A stretch of DNA of 64,000 nucleotides from Lepidostoma basale (lineage: Eukaryota; Arthropoda; Insecta; Trichoptera; Lepidostomatidae). Numbering within the stretch: position 1 is the first letter of the stretch; the number at the start of each line of letters is the position of its first letter. The notes beneath the pieces were generated by a model. That model saw only the letters and a program-made list of their open reading frames with translations, searched no databases and was not told where the DNA came from. Position numbers and translations under genes: made by a program. The DNA lies in NCBI GenBank assembly GCA_022606425.2, contig JAHDVF020001468.1, positions 1,860,001 to 1,924,000 of the forward strand, written 5' to 3'. Positions 43,095 through 53,894 of this stretch are shown here, one piece after another.

Positions 43095-43344
43095 TTATTT
43101 ACTGCTGTTGTAATCATAAGTATCATCATAGCTGCTGTAATGATCTGTCTCTGGCTCCGCACTGTACGAGTCGTAGCTGTACTGTTTCCCTTGCCTTTCA
43201 TTCACCTTTGTTATTTCAATTTTATTCTGTTCTGGTTTTGTTTCTGTTATTTTAGTCACCGCTCCTTTCCCGCAAGGAAATTTGAGGGCACACTCTCTAT
43301 AAGGTCTATCCACATGATCCCAGTATTGAGCGAGGCCGTCCTTT
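43095..43344 (-). CDS. 4-exon - strand gene, exon 4 (stop)
   Basis: KDGLAQYWDHVDRPYRECAL, FPCGKGAVTKITE, then an acidic Tyr/Ser-rich end (DDTYDYNSSK) and TAA at 43097-43095. Confidence 0.85.
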
Positions 43345-46300
43345 CTGAAGATTAAAGATGATTTATTAGTTGTTAGACCATAAGAGTAAATCAATACTTC
43401 ATTTAGAATGGATTATGATAACAAAAGTATAATGACTTTAAATTTGATTTAATTTTAGACAGTTGTTGTTGCTTTTGACGATTAATAAACACATCTCATG
43501 CGGGGCCGATCGAGATGTTCCGCTCGCGTAACGTAACGTTTATATTATAGCATATAAATCATTAAAACATTTAAATCTTTCCGATAAAAAAAAGAAGAAT
43601 ATATATTGAGAAACTTTGCTTTAACGAAAATTCAACAGATGTCACTATAAACCCTAAGTAACGCAATATAATAAGCAGGACTGTGAACACCGTCTCCCGC
43701 TAAAGCGTCAAAATTTTTGATAATTGTAATTACAGTCTCCCGCAAACGGAGATTGGACTGGACTGTGAAACTCGTGTCCCGCAAAAGATGTGTTAAAATG
43801 AAATCAAATTTGCTTTTATACATGCGAGCTAGATTTTTTTTTTTTTCTAAATAACAAGATACAAAGTTTTGATTTTCAAATGGCTTAATGTGAATTACAG
43901 TTGTGTTACACATGAGTTTGTTGTGGTTAAATTCTATAATATAACAGATTAAATAAAGTTTAAATTGAGCTTACTTGATGAAGTACAATTGAAATGTATG
44001 GAAAGGACTCAATTTGGCTCTTGCATGAATTTCACAGATTTTCCGCATCTTACAGTTATCGTTTTCAGCTTCAGCACTGTAAAAATAAACAAATAATTAT
44101 AGTTTTTATTAGCATTCTACGGTGGATCCACATTTCAAACGCTTCAAGGTGGTTTATTTTAAGTAAGACTGACCATATGTAACATTTGACCATTCTTTGT
44201 CTCAGCTTTAGGTTTATATTGTCGTCACAAAGACGGTTCAAGGATCCACCGTAGAATACTAAGAATATCTTGAACAGATATGATAACAAACACTGATGTA
44301 TTACATAGAGATAATGCAAATAGAGAGCTGTTCACCACTGTTAAGCTCCGTAAAATATCATATTTTGGCCATGTAATGAGAGGCAACAAATACACCGTAT
44401 TTCAGCTCGTCATGAAGGGGAAGATCGAGGGCCGCAGAGGGGTCGGCAGAAGACACCCCTCCTGGCTTCAAAACATCCAAAAATGGACCGGCGTCACAAC
44501 TGTGGGGGAGCTGTTTCGCGCCACCCAGGACAGGGAAGCTTTCTCCAAAATGGTCATCAACGTCGGGGGGACCCGGCAGGACACGTGAAGAAGAAGAAGG
44601 TAGTTTTTTTGAGGTTTGTATATAGTACAAAATCAAACAGAGTTTTAAATATAGCTTCACTTGAAAACTATACCCGGAATAGCAAAGTAAATTCTAGAAT
44701 TAATGAGCTTTATTTGAATGACAAAACAACAATACAAGCTGTTGAGGAATACATATATCTCGGACATAAGATCAAACTAGGGAAGGAAAATCAGATAGCA
44801 GAGATCCTCAGGAGAATAGGATTAGGATGGGCAGCCTTTGGAAAGGTGAAATACATACTAAAGAATAAGGACATACCCATAAATCTTAAAGAAAAGTATA
44901 TGAAACACGTATCCTCCCCGTGATCACCTATGGCCTGGAAACCATTACGCTAGCTGCCAATATGGTACATAAACTAAAATGTGCGCAAAGGTCCATGGAA
45001 AGACAAATGTTAGGCGTATGTCTAAAATACAAAATAAGAAATGAAGAATTAAGATGCCGAACAAAAGTCATAGACATAATGGACCTTGTCGCTAAGCAGA
45101 AATGGCAATGGGCATATCATGTCACCAGACAGGGAACAGAGCGATGGGCACCCAGAGTCCTCAAATGGAGACCATGGGATAGGAAAAGAAGAGTGGGCCG
45201 ACCCCAAAAAAGATGGGCTGATGACATTATCCGTGCCGCGGGTAGAATGTGGCAAAGAAAAGCCCAAGATAGAGTGGAGTGGAAGAAAATGGAGGAGGCC
45301 TATATCCAGAGATGGCTGAGGAAGAAGAAGAAGATTTGAATGACGTTACAGAAACACTTGATGCCGTGATGATAAATTTTATAGATTTTCGTGAGGAGTC
45401 TGAGATACGTGCACGACACAATGTATGAATGTTGAGGGATAGAGAGAAGTATGTCAGGAAAGAAAAATGTGGCCGTACATTCTTTCTGCATATGAGAGGC
45501 GTGATGGTTAGTTAGTTAGTAATATTTAATTGGAAATATACCTTCTTACGACTCTCTTGGCGTTCTTTGTGTCAGAATTCAATATCTTTTCTAGGTTTCT
45601 TCTGTTTCTTTCTTTAATTTCTTTGACGGAGTCCCCTCCGCCCAGCCCCTTCAGCCCTCTCCCCCCGTCGTACACCTGTTGCCAGCGGCTGTGGATCTCG
45701 GGGCCTGTGTGGTACGGATATTCGTGAGAATGCGGGTGGTGGTAATAGTAAGGCTCCTCATCGTATTCATGGGAGTGGTGCGGGAGAGGCTCGGCGGGTA
45801 TAATACTTTTGAACAAGTCCAGTTTTTTAATCTTGAGGAATATGTGTAGAAACGCAATGATAGCCCCGACGAAAGAGAAAGCGAGAACGAGTTTTATTAT
45901 CACGAGTACTGCGACCGTTCCGTAAGCAAACGGTACTGCAAAAGAAAGTTAAATTATTAATTAACATGAATGAAAATGTCCATTTTCAAGAAGTTTTATT
46001 ATATTTTATTGGAATTACATGCTTCATCTTGCTAAGTCATTACCAAATGTTTGAAATCAACATTTTATAATTCCATAGCAGATGAAACATGTCATTAGCA
46101 TAAAATAAAATAAAACTTCTAGAAAACAGATGTTTTCATTCGTATTAATTATTTGATATGGAATTTAACATTGATTATAAATAAATTATTCATTTTACTC
46201 CATGTTTTTAGTTTTTATAAAAAAAATGATAAGGAATTAGTATTTATGTTGATGTTGAATGCTTTTACTTTGGTCATTTGTTTAAGGAAGTTTCATCCCT

Positions 46301-49300
46301 AGGGCTTTTACTCTCCCACAATTAGGAATAATGCGTGAAATGAGAGGTTTATTTACTTTGGGTCGTGGTGGGTCTTTTTAGTTTGGGTTTGCAAGGGTGG
46401 AATGGTTAGTTTGTTAATTAGGGCGGGTTGGGCGGGGTTGGTGGTGGGATTAGCGGGGGCGGGAGCGAAGGTAAGGATTGTGTCGTGTGGCCCGTGGTGT
46501 TCCTCTGAAGGAGGATGTTTTTTGGGATGTTGAACGCGTATTAAATCGAATATTTTGATACCTACATACAGTACCCGGCGGTAAGTTATACGCATCGGGG
46601 TTAAGAAAGAGACAGTCGGCTATAATCGGCTAACTTCGGCTTTGTAGACTGCTGTCTCAACAATTCCGTGGCAGAGACACTCTAGAAACCCGAAGTTAGC
46701 CGATTACGGCCAGGGCCCGATGTACATAGTTACCGCTGAGAATTGTACATTGTGTATCTGTCATATTTTGCATTTACGAACATCAATCTTTGTTCACGAT
46801 TGCAATAAACTTCTTTCGAAACATTTGTATCGGAGGTTGTTCATAAAAATCAAGAAGTTATTTCTTCATGTTAACCACAGTTATTTGAGAGAGGTTATGT
46901 AATTTATCATACAATTTGACAATCCGTGTGGAAAGCTTATTTGTGCGAGACATTACAAAAGAGCTTAATAATGGATGCACGCTCAGTAAGCACATGAACA
47001 TTGTATCCAAACATTGCCCAGGGTATTTATGACACTCTAAACCAGCGGTTCCCAAATTGTGCACCGCGGAGCCCTGGGGCTCTGCAAGGCCTCTGCGAGG
47101 CTCCGCCGCGACAAGCAGCATAATAAATTTACAAGAATGCTGTTTTTGAATTTTTAAAATTATATAATGAATACAAAATCAAGTTACACATATTTGAGGG
47201 GTTCGTAAAATATTTAGGGTTCTGTCGTCAAACAAGTTTGAGAACTACTGGTCTAAGTTATTTTTATACACATTTATTAGTTCTTCTTTAAGATACAGGA
47301 GTCATTTTCACGAACCAATAGTGAAATCAAGCATCAGTAAGTGTATATATACCATCCGATTAGCACATCATTTTTCTGGTTTCTTCAAGAATTAAACTGG
47401 AACTTTTCCGCGATTGGAATTGAATTATATCGCTTTTCGCACAGCAACAGTGCATTTGTGCAATATATTTTAATACGAGCGCTTTTAATTTTTTTATGCA
47501 TTCTTTTATTTCGTAAAGTAATTATCATTATAAAATAAGTGATAAACATGATATAGGACCACCTAGAGCAGAGGCTCTCAAACATTTTTGTCCCGTAGAC
47601 CCCTTGCCGATTTTTTCTATCTCGTGTAGACCCCCTGCTTTTTAAATTTTTTTTTGTTCGAATCGATTGCTAAAAAATTGGTCGCTACCGAAAATTGTAC
47701 TAGCCGGAAGTCGTTGTCGAGCTAAAAAAAAAGTCGCCAACGATTTTCATATTCGTTTTAATTTTCGGCTTCAATTCAGTTGAACCATCTCGTGGACCCC
47801 TATTTACATCTCGTGGACGCCCAATTTTTCTTTGCAACTGTCGTGGACCTCCTGCAAGTTGTCGTGGACTTCTGGGGGTCTATATAGACCACTTTGGAAA
47901 TTACTGACCTAGAGGTTTAAAGCTTTTATAAATACAGAAGAAAGTCGTTTATCCGGACAAGCCGAGATGATGAAGCGTTCTGTACCGTGACCTACGCATG
48001 ACTAAGCTTACCCCACCACACCTACACAACGTTGGGTGTAGCCTACACCCAACGTTACGTTGGGTGTGGGTTGCATCATCCTTTCCAAAATTGCTGGCTT
48101 TAATGATTGTGACAGGGAAGATGCACAATCATGGTAGTAAAAGTGAGGATGACCCAGTATTTTCAAATGTTGAACGATGATGAAATTGTTTTTCTGATAC
48201 AAGAAAAGAGTGTGGATGAAGATGAAAGCTCAAATGAGGATAATGAAGGAGAACGAATCAGTCATGGAGAAACTGCACTATCATGGTTAGAAGAGCAAGA
48301 GGAAAGCAGTTCAACTCAATTGCTTTTATTAAAACTAATCTGCGATTTAGCTGCAAAAAAAGACGAGGAAATCTTGTTAAAAAAATATCTCTGATTATTT
48401 TTCCAGAACTGTAAGCCTTTTTATGTGTAGGGTGTTTTTTTAAAGGTTTGGTTTTCCTTGTTCCTACAGACTGTCAATTTACAATTGACAGTTGATTTGT
48501 AGTCAGTACGTTTTGACATTTCATCCAGTTGCTCGATAAAGTTGTCGAAAATTGGACTTCACGATTGCGCTTCATTCGAGCTAGCCGTGGCGTTCATATG
48601 CCCGAAATCATATTTAAACAATAATGGCATAACATTATCTATTAAATAAAGCCAATATCATAGACATTAACATTATTTTAATGTTTTTTTTTTTTCATTT
48701 TAAATTTGTATACCTCTAAAAAAAACACCCTTATACACATTGTTACATAAAATAATATATAAAAAACACCCTAATTTGTAATTTTATAATCAATAAATGA
48801 GACGAGGAAAAAAATCGATTTACACATTCTTTTGCTAAAAAAATTAGCGCCTGTTTGATTATTCGGAAAATCGATTATCCGGAACACCTCTGTTCCCAAT
48901 TAGTCCGGATAAACGATGTTCTACTATATACGTAAAGAGATGTAAATGAAGAGAATCGAATGATGTAATCATTGATTGAGTGGAATCATCTGTTTAATGG
49001 CGCAGAATGCTGTATTTGCAGAATATATTTGAAAGGGAGGTGTTGAAATCTTCCGACCTCGTTGTGAAAATGAATCGTGGAAGAAAAGGTACAAACATGA
49101 GGTGAAAAGTCTTTACAATGAACCCAACACAATACAGTTTATCAAAACGTATCGCCTTAGATGATTGGAGCACCTCCAGGGAATGGAAGAAGACCGCATT
49201 TCGAAAAAAGAATCTCGACATACGACAAGATAGAAGACTAAGTGTGGGAAGACTCCAAACAAAGGTGGATGGATGGCGCCGGGAGGGATTTCAGGTTGAT

Positions 49301-52300
49301 TTGGGTTGCAAATTGGAGAATGCGGGCGATGGACCTGGGTAAGTGACGTATGAATACATATTTATGATGATGATGATGTATAAATACATATTTATGAGTT
49401 AATAGTGACTTGATAGCCTTGGTGGCAGAGTGGCAACAGTTATGACTGCCACATCAAAGATCCCGGGTTAAATTCCTGGCGATGATTGAAAAAAAATCTC
49501 ACACTGTCTTTGGTCTAGTCATAATGGTGATTGACTAGCTACGTATCACATTTCGTGAGAATCAATTATTAGCTATTATAGCTAAAAAATGTATAAAGTA
49601 ATTTGGTTCAAATAAAATGTTGTATACAAGAACGTGAAAAGCAGTGGGAGACTACCACATTAAAAAGTCCCAAATGGAATCCTAAGAACCAAAGATGTTA
49701 ATAGACTTTCCTGAGAAACTTAAGAGGGGGAATGACTGGCTATGAAACAGTATCACGTGTACATAAGATCATCAAATTCATTATATAATATTTAGTACAA
49801 AACATTTGACAATAAATGAAAATGAGAATCTACTATTGATTCTAACAGTTATGGTATAACATTTTAAATATATGAAAGACACGATTATAACGAAATACAC
49901 ATTCCATTACAATAAGTCTATTACAAGTTTTGTAGGATCGACTTCTTCGTCCTATAATGACATATGGAATAGAAACGAGAGCTGACACCATCAGAACAAA
50001 AAGTCTCCTAAGAACCACAGAAATGAAGACTCTCCGATCCGTTGCGGGAACGACACTCCGAGACAGAGTAAAAAATGTGGAAGATGTCGAGCGATAGGGA
50101 AGACTGAGAAGACGCTACTGGAGAGATCATGTGGGAAGAGCATGTTCTGAAATAAAGTACCAACAGGAAATCGACCTGCAGGAAGACCACCTAAAAGATG
50201 GCGAGACAGTTGGACATCTGCATCCCAGGAACAGACTCCGAGAAATAACAGGACACAGTCCTAAATAAAGCAGAAGAAGAAGAAAATAAGACTTCTTCAT
50301 CTTTTAATAGATTTGACGATCTGTGACACAGATATCATGTCTCCTGGGATTATGTAGTCCAGTTATCCCTTCATCTCTTAGGTGGACTTCTGAGGGAATT
50401 TTGTAAGTGCTGTCACTATCTATTCTGACTGCATGTTCCTTCCAGTATCTTCTTCTGGTTCTACTCCACCTAACGATATTCTCTATTTCGCAAGTTTTTC
50501 GACACGATCTTGGAGAGTTTTTCCAGTAATGGATCTTAGGACCTTCATCTTAGATCTTCTTAGTAGACCCTTTGATCGTACAGTGTTTTCAACTTTCTGT
50601 CAACACGCATGTGCTTGTTCTTCCAGACCAGATTATTCAGTCACTCTGACACGGCAGAGGCTTTATTGACATGTTCTCGTACTTCGGTATAAAGATAATT
50701 ATGGCTGCAGATCTCTACTCCCAAATATCTGAAGCTCGTTACTTGTTCCGCAGGTATATCAATAGTCAGTTTATATCTTGTAGGCTGTCTGGATATTGTG
50801 AGACTTTTTGTTTCGCTGACTGATAGCCATATTTACTTTGTGATACTTAAGATTGACTTAACACGTTAAATGCGGGGAGGGTATTAATACCCGCACTGAT
50901 GGGGCTCGTGGACATCTTTCGCAGATCCATCGAAAACAGCTGCTGGTTGAGTATTTTTTTTTAAACCATTTTATGAACAATTAATCGTAATTTAAATAAC
51001 GGTTAATGGATTGCATATCAAAAACGACCACATTAATTGTATAGGGTGTTTTTTAGAGGTTTGGTTTTTAAACTGGCAATATTGTTGCTACAGTCAATTT
51101 GATAGTTGTTGACAGTTGATTTGTAGTCAGTACGTTTTGCCATTTTACCATGAATAGATTGGCGTCAGAACAACGCTTGCAAATTGTGCAAATTTATTTT
51201 GAAAATTATGGTTCGGTTCGTCAAACTTTTCGTGCACTACGTCCATTTTACGGTCGACATAATCGTCCATCCGAGCAAGTTATCCGGAAGACCATGGATC
51301 GTTTTTGCACCACGTAGATTTTAGTGGATAATACGCATCCACTAAGACGACAATTGTCGAAAATTGGATTTCACGATTGCGCTTCATTCGAGCTAGCCGT
51401 GGCGCTCATATGCCCGAAATCATATTTAAACATTTATTGTTTAAGTTTATACCATTATGGCATAAAATTATCTATTAAATAAAGCCAATATCATAGACAT
51501 TAACGTTATTTTAATGTGTTTTTTTTTTCATTTTGAATATGTATTGTATATCTCTAAAAAAACACCCCATATTTTGAAACCGATTTTTCAATGTGAAAAT
51601 TTAATTATACAATATTTTTGAATTGAAACTTCTATATGCGCGATAGGGTAAATTGGCCTGAATGCCACGAAAAGTGTATCACAAACTTTATTGTGCAAGT
51701 AAATAGTTATCTAACACTTGGGGCGTTACAGTCTATATTTGTTTGCACTAGTTTTCTCGATAAATTTCAACGCATCTTCAAACAAAACTTTTTGGGTTTG
51801 TAGAGTTTTGTCTCTGCCCGCCAAATTGTCAGTACGCATTTACGATTCAAAACGGGTGAACATCAGTCTGTGCTATGAATTACAGTTCACCATTACACAC
51901 ATGCTTATTTTATTATACATTACTCAAATGCAGCTTAATATTTTAGCTAACAACTAACAAAAAAAACAATATATAATGTTTACAAAGCGAAAGAATATTA
52001 TACATATTCATTAAGTTTAAGAAAAAACTAACATATTTTCTAGAATTAAGTTTCACTTTACCATTTCCTAATTGAATAATAATAATAATCGTTAACAGAT
52101 AGAATAAAAAGGTATTCATGGAATCAACTTTTCCTAGGAACTTGTTTCACTTTTATCACGAGTCTCTCATATTAAATATTTTTAAAAATGATTTTACATA
52201 TAATAAAATGAATTACTTACTAAGTAAAAAAGGAGGAAAAAAACCATGTTTCCTTCCAGACTGGATTTCTATGGAATCATCAGCTTGTGACGAAGAAACT

Positions 52301-52347
52301 AGGAATAACAGGACTATTCCTAAAACTTTAATCAAAATATCACCCAT
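43095..52347 (-). CDS. Signal-peptide/membrane protein, 4 exons, possibly DM4/DM12-like
   Basis: Four phase-compatible GT-AG exons on the - strand (52347-52245, 45935-45542, 44076-43975, 43344-43095) join to 282 codons. Residues 1-22 form a signal peptide (MGDILIKVLGIVLLFLVSSS, then QA). A second hydrophobic stretch, FAYGTVAVLVIIKLVLAFSF and following residues to about 70, is a likely membrane segment. Then comes a His/Tyr-rich loop (HHSHEYDEEPYYYHHPHSHE) and a basic helix ending KRVVRR, which could be a protease site. The C-terminal half has C-x5-CE (NCKMRKICEI) and later C-x5-C (CALKFPC), then a Tyr/Ser/Asp-rich acidic tail. The C-x5-CE...C spacing resembles the insect DM4/DM12 family, but this is a tentative reading. 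Function unknown. Intron 1 (6.3 kb) and intron 2 are full of transposons. Confidence 0.75.
43975..44076 (-). CDS. 4-exon - strand gene, exon 3
   Basis: 34 residues including the junction Ser: AEAENDNCKMRKICEIHARA, then KLSPFHTFQLYFI. Acceptor TTTTTACAG, donor AA|GTAAGC. Too short to stand out as an open frame, found by phase. Confidence 0.8.
44114..44600 (+). mobile_element. LINE-G copy with inverted 5' part
   Basis: 44114-44232 read on the - strand gives NINLKLRQRMVKCYIWSVLL and HLEAFEMWIHRR. From about 44226 the + strand continues with IHRRILRIS, TDMITNTDVL, RKISYFGHVMRGNKY and GKIEGRRGVGRR to a stop and GAAGAAGAAG tail. The two parts overlap by about 17 bases (ATCCACCGTAGAAT in inverse copies). 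The non-inverted order is seen at 55.13-55.67 kb. Confidence 0.85.
44601..45345 (+). mobile_element. RTE-like LINE C-terminal part (LINE-R)
   Basis: EEYIYLGHKIKLGKENQIAE, then after a one-base shift near 44905 VITYGLETITLAANMVHKL, AQRSMERQMLGVCLKYKIRN, KQKWQWAYHVTRQGTERWAP and RRVGRPQKRWADDIIRAAG, ending in a GAAGAAGAAG tail. The reverse-transcriptase palm is not present. In intron 2 of the - strand gene. Confidence 0.85.
45335..45525 (+). mobile_element. LINE-A 3' fragment
   Basis: GTGAGGAGTCTGAGA, ATGTATGAATGTTGAGG, AGAAGTATGTCAGGAAAGA and GGCGTGATGGTTAGTTAGTT. The hairpin is partly deleted (GCATATGAGAGGC). Confidence 0.75.
45542..45935 (-). CDS. 4-exon - strand gene, exon 2
   Basis: The acceptor CTTTTGCAG gives VPFAYGTVAVLV in phase with exon 1. 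Contains the membrane segment, the His/Tyr-rich loop and GGRGLKGLGGGDS. Donor AG|GTATAT. Confidence 0.85.
45961..46165. repeat. Foldback element, family C, decayed
   Basis: Arms around TCAAGAAGTTTTATT and AAACTTCTAGAAAACAG. GATGAAACATGTC on the + strand; the core half is mutated (TTGGTAA on the - strand). In intron 1 of the - strand gene. Confidence 0.7.
46421..46437 (+). other. G-quadruplex motif
   Basis: GGGCGGGTTGGGCGGGG fits four G-runs of three or more with loops of one, two and one bases, within a wider G-rich stretch (46370-46520). It lies on the template strand of the - strand gene's intron 1. Confidence 0.7.
46595..46720. repeat. Inverted repeat
   Basis: ATCGGCTAACTTCGG (about 46627-46641) recurs inverted as CCGAAGTTAGCCGAT (about 46691-46705), with GAGACAGTC-like inner repeats. 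Possibly a small foldback. Confidence 0.5.
47043..47250. mobile_element. hAT-like non-autonomous element
   Basis: Starts CAGCGGTTCCCAAATTGTG and ends with the inverse TTGAGAACTACTG. The 8-base flanks CTCTAAAC and GTCTAAGT agree at five positions, an old target duplication. Confidence 0.7.
47569..47906. mobile_element. hAT-like non-autonomous element with 8-bp target duplication
   Basis: Starts CAGAGGCTCTCAAACATTT and ends TTGGAAATTACTG, flanked by identical ACCTAGAG (47561-47568, 47907-47914). The interior has GTAGACCCC/GTGGACC repeats. No coding frame. Confidence 0.88.
47935..48924 (+). mobile_element. Tigger-like element with transposase C-terminus
   Basis: TA-flanked ends with TCGTTTATCCGGAC at both sides (right end inverted). 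48131-48394 encodes an acidic stretch (DEDESSNEDNEGE), ISHGETALSWLEEQEES and LKLICDLAAKKDEE, the usual Tigger transposase C-terminus; the catalytic domain is deleted. A Tc3-like MITE is nested at 48428-48731. Confidence 0.8.
48428..48731. mobile_element. Tc3-like MITE nested in the Tigger element
   Basis: TAGGGTGTTTTTTTAAAGG and, inverted, AGGGTGTTTTTTTTAGAGG. Interior TTTGTAGTCAGTACGTTTTG and CGAGCTAGCCGTGGCG are shared with 51042-51569. Confidence 0.78.
49405..49580 (+). mobile_element. tRNA-derived SINE copy
   Basis: GTGGCAGAGTGGCAACAG, TATGACTGCCACATCAAAGA, a mutated B box (GGGTTAAATTCC), CACACTGTCTTTGGTC and CTAGCTACGTATCACATTTC. Confidence 0.75.
49935..50285 (+). mobile_element. LINE-B 3' end
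   Basis: RPIMTYGIETRADTIRTKSLL, then RTTEMKTLRSVAGTTLRDRV, RLRRRYWRDHVGRA and a GAAGAAGAAG tail. Shows the uninterrupted TCTCCTAAGAACCAC junction that is split at 11.38 kb. Confidence 0.8.
50290..50690 (-). mobile_element. LINE-B-related fragment, decayed
   Basis: The inverse of LINE-B landmarks appears in order: GGTGGACTTC, CCAGTATCTTCTTCTGG, TCGACACGATCTTGGAGAG, GGATCTTAGGACCTTCATC. It abuts the + strand LINE-B tail to tail. Confidence 0.55.
51042..51569 (+). mobile_element. Tc3-like element with transposase N-terminus
   Basis: Ends TAGGGTGTTTTTTAGAGG and (inverted) TGGGGTGTTTTTTTAGAG next to TA. 51150-51317 reads MNRLASEQRLQIVQIYFENY, GSVRQTFRALRPFYGRHNRP and SEQVIRKTMDRF, a Tc3-type DNA-binding N-terminus, followed by a stop. 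The rest is deleted. Confidence 0.8.
52245..52347 (-). CDS. 4-exon - strand gene, exon 1
   Basis: The ATG at 52347 opens a signal peptide with a strong hydrophobic core; ends GRKH plus one base before a GTTTTT donor. The donor is weaker than the other three but keeps the phase. Confidence 0.65.
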
Positions 52348-52695
52348 TGTTTAAATTTAAACTCTTTATTAACGTTTGATCCGCGATAGAGTAGTTAACT
52401 ACACGAGGCAGTTGGGAGATATCTTCTTATATAAATTTCAGCATCCCTACCCCACGAAGGCGGTTTCGGTTTCGTGAGCCGAAAATAAGATCTAAGTGGA
52501 TCGTAATTGAGCGTCAGTCTCTGTCTGCAAACTTGACCTCAGATTCTGTGTGCGTTTCTCAAGCGATAATTGATTGGACTGTGGTCTAAATGGTAAGGAT
52601 GACAGTCAGCTGCAGTGACGCGAAACGCGGCTATGTGTTCGAAATGGCGAAAAACGGCAAAACCGCAATCTTTTCTCAGCAAATCGGAGGTCTCT

Positions 52696-53060
52696 TCCAA
52701 ATTCAAATCGTTTATTTTAATTCTAAATTGGAGAATTCTTACAAATTCAAATCCTTTATTTCAATTCTAAATTGGAGAATTCTTACAAATTCAAATCCTT
52801 TATTTTAATTCTAAATTGGAGAATTCTTCCAAATTCAAATCCTTTATTTTAATTCTAAATTGGAGATTACTTCCAAAGTCCTTTATTTTAATTCTAAATT
52901 GGAGAATTCTTCCAAATTCAAATCTTTTATTTTAATTCTAAATTTTAGATTTCTTCCAAATTCAAGTCCTTTATTTTAATTCTAATTGGAGATTTCTGCC
53001 AAATTCCAATCCTTTATTTTAATTCGAAATTGTAGATTTCTTGAAAATTCAATTTTTTCA
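52696..53060. repeat. 44-bp minisatellite, about 8 units
   Basis: Unit CAAATTCAAATCCTTTATTT plus TAATTCTAAATTGGAGAATTCTTC, with the last units shorter and diverged (GATTTCTTCC). Just upstream of the - strand gene's exon 1. Confidence 0.85.
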
Positions 53061-53068
53061 ACAAGTCT

Positions 53069-53180
53069 TTGGTCTGGTGTAGAATTCACGCGACAATTCA
53101 TTGGCTATTGATTAGCTATAATACATATCACATATCATGAGAATCAATAAAATAGCTATATACTTTACATCGATTTAAAG
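53069..53180 (+). mobile_element. SINE 3' part
   Basis: TCTTTGGTCTGGTGTAGAATT, GATTAGCTATAATACATATC, CATGAGAATCAAT and CATCGATTT match the 3' half of the SINE at 5882. Confidence 0.6.
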
Positions 53181-53850
53181 AGTACATTTGTCCTCTGAAC
53201 GTACTATCACTAATATGGAAGACGTCAATCTCAGAAGCAATCATTTTCAGCAGTTTGATTGGTCTCCCTACTGGCATCACCAGAGGCAGGTTGGTTCTGC
53301 ATGTTGGGAGATAAAACAGTCTGTGCTGACGCCGTCGAAGATAACCACTCGGAACATAAAGATGGATACCCTTCAAGATGACGGAATAATCTAAGAATCC
53401 CTCATTAGTCTGAATAAATGGGTAAGTGTGAACCCATCCATCTTTATCTGTAGACTATTGATCCCCAGCATGCCCAAGAGCAATGCGCTCAGAAATCTTT
53501 TCTGAACCCTCTCTAACATGAGCGAGTTTCTCGCCTCGTGGGGACTCCACGAATGTCAGCCTACTTTCATAATTATTTTTCAAAGCCCTTTCCAGGAATT
53601 AAGTGATGTATAGTATTGTCACTCGAGTATGGTATGTCATATACTCGTATCAAATACAAGGTAAAAGAAAACAATTCCTTTAAATTACTTCGTGTTTTTC
53701 TATCTAATCTGAATTATCTAGAAATTTGGCGATATTGTTTTCTTTAATTACAAATATTAAGATATTATCAATAGTAATCAAATCATTTTACAAAATATAA
53801 TAGCCATAAAAATTAGGAACGACACGGACAGTGTCGATCACCCCTTAGAT

Positions 53851-53890
53851 CAGTGGTTTTCAAACTTTTTGGTCATGTAACCTCAAGAGA
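53851..53890. mobile_element. Isolated left end of a hAT-like element
   Basis: CAGTGGTTTTCAAACTTTTT, then GGTCATGTAACC, typical hAT terminus. No right end; LINE-A follows directly, so it was truncated. Confidence 0.5.
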
Positions 53891-53894
53891 GAAT

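Noticed and set aside
46353..46595. 80-codon open frame on the - strand (Pro/Thr-rich)
   Set aside because: The open frame results from the C-rich complement of the G-rich patch; it is low-complexity and without a start context or splice support.
50863..50915. piggyBac-like end (TTAA followed by CACGTTAAATGCGGGG and a GGGTATTAATACCC palindrome)
   Set aside because: No partner end or second TTAA-bounded terminus was found nearby, so I could not define an element.
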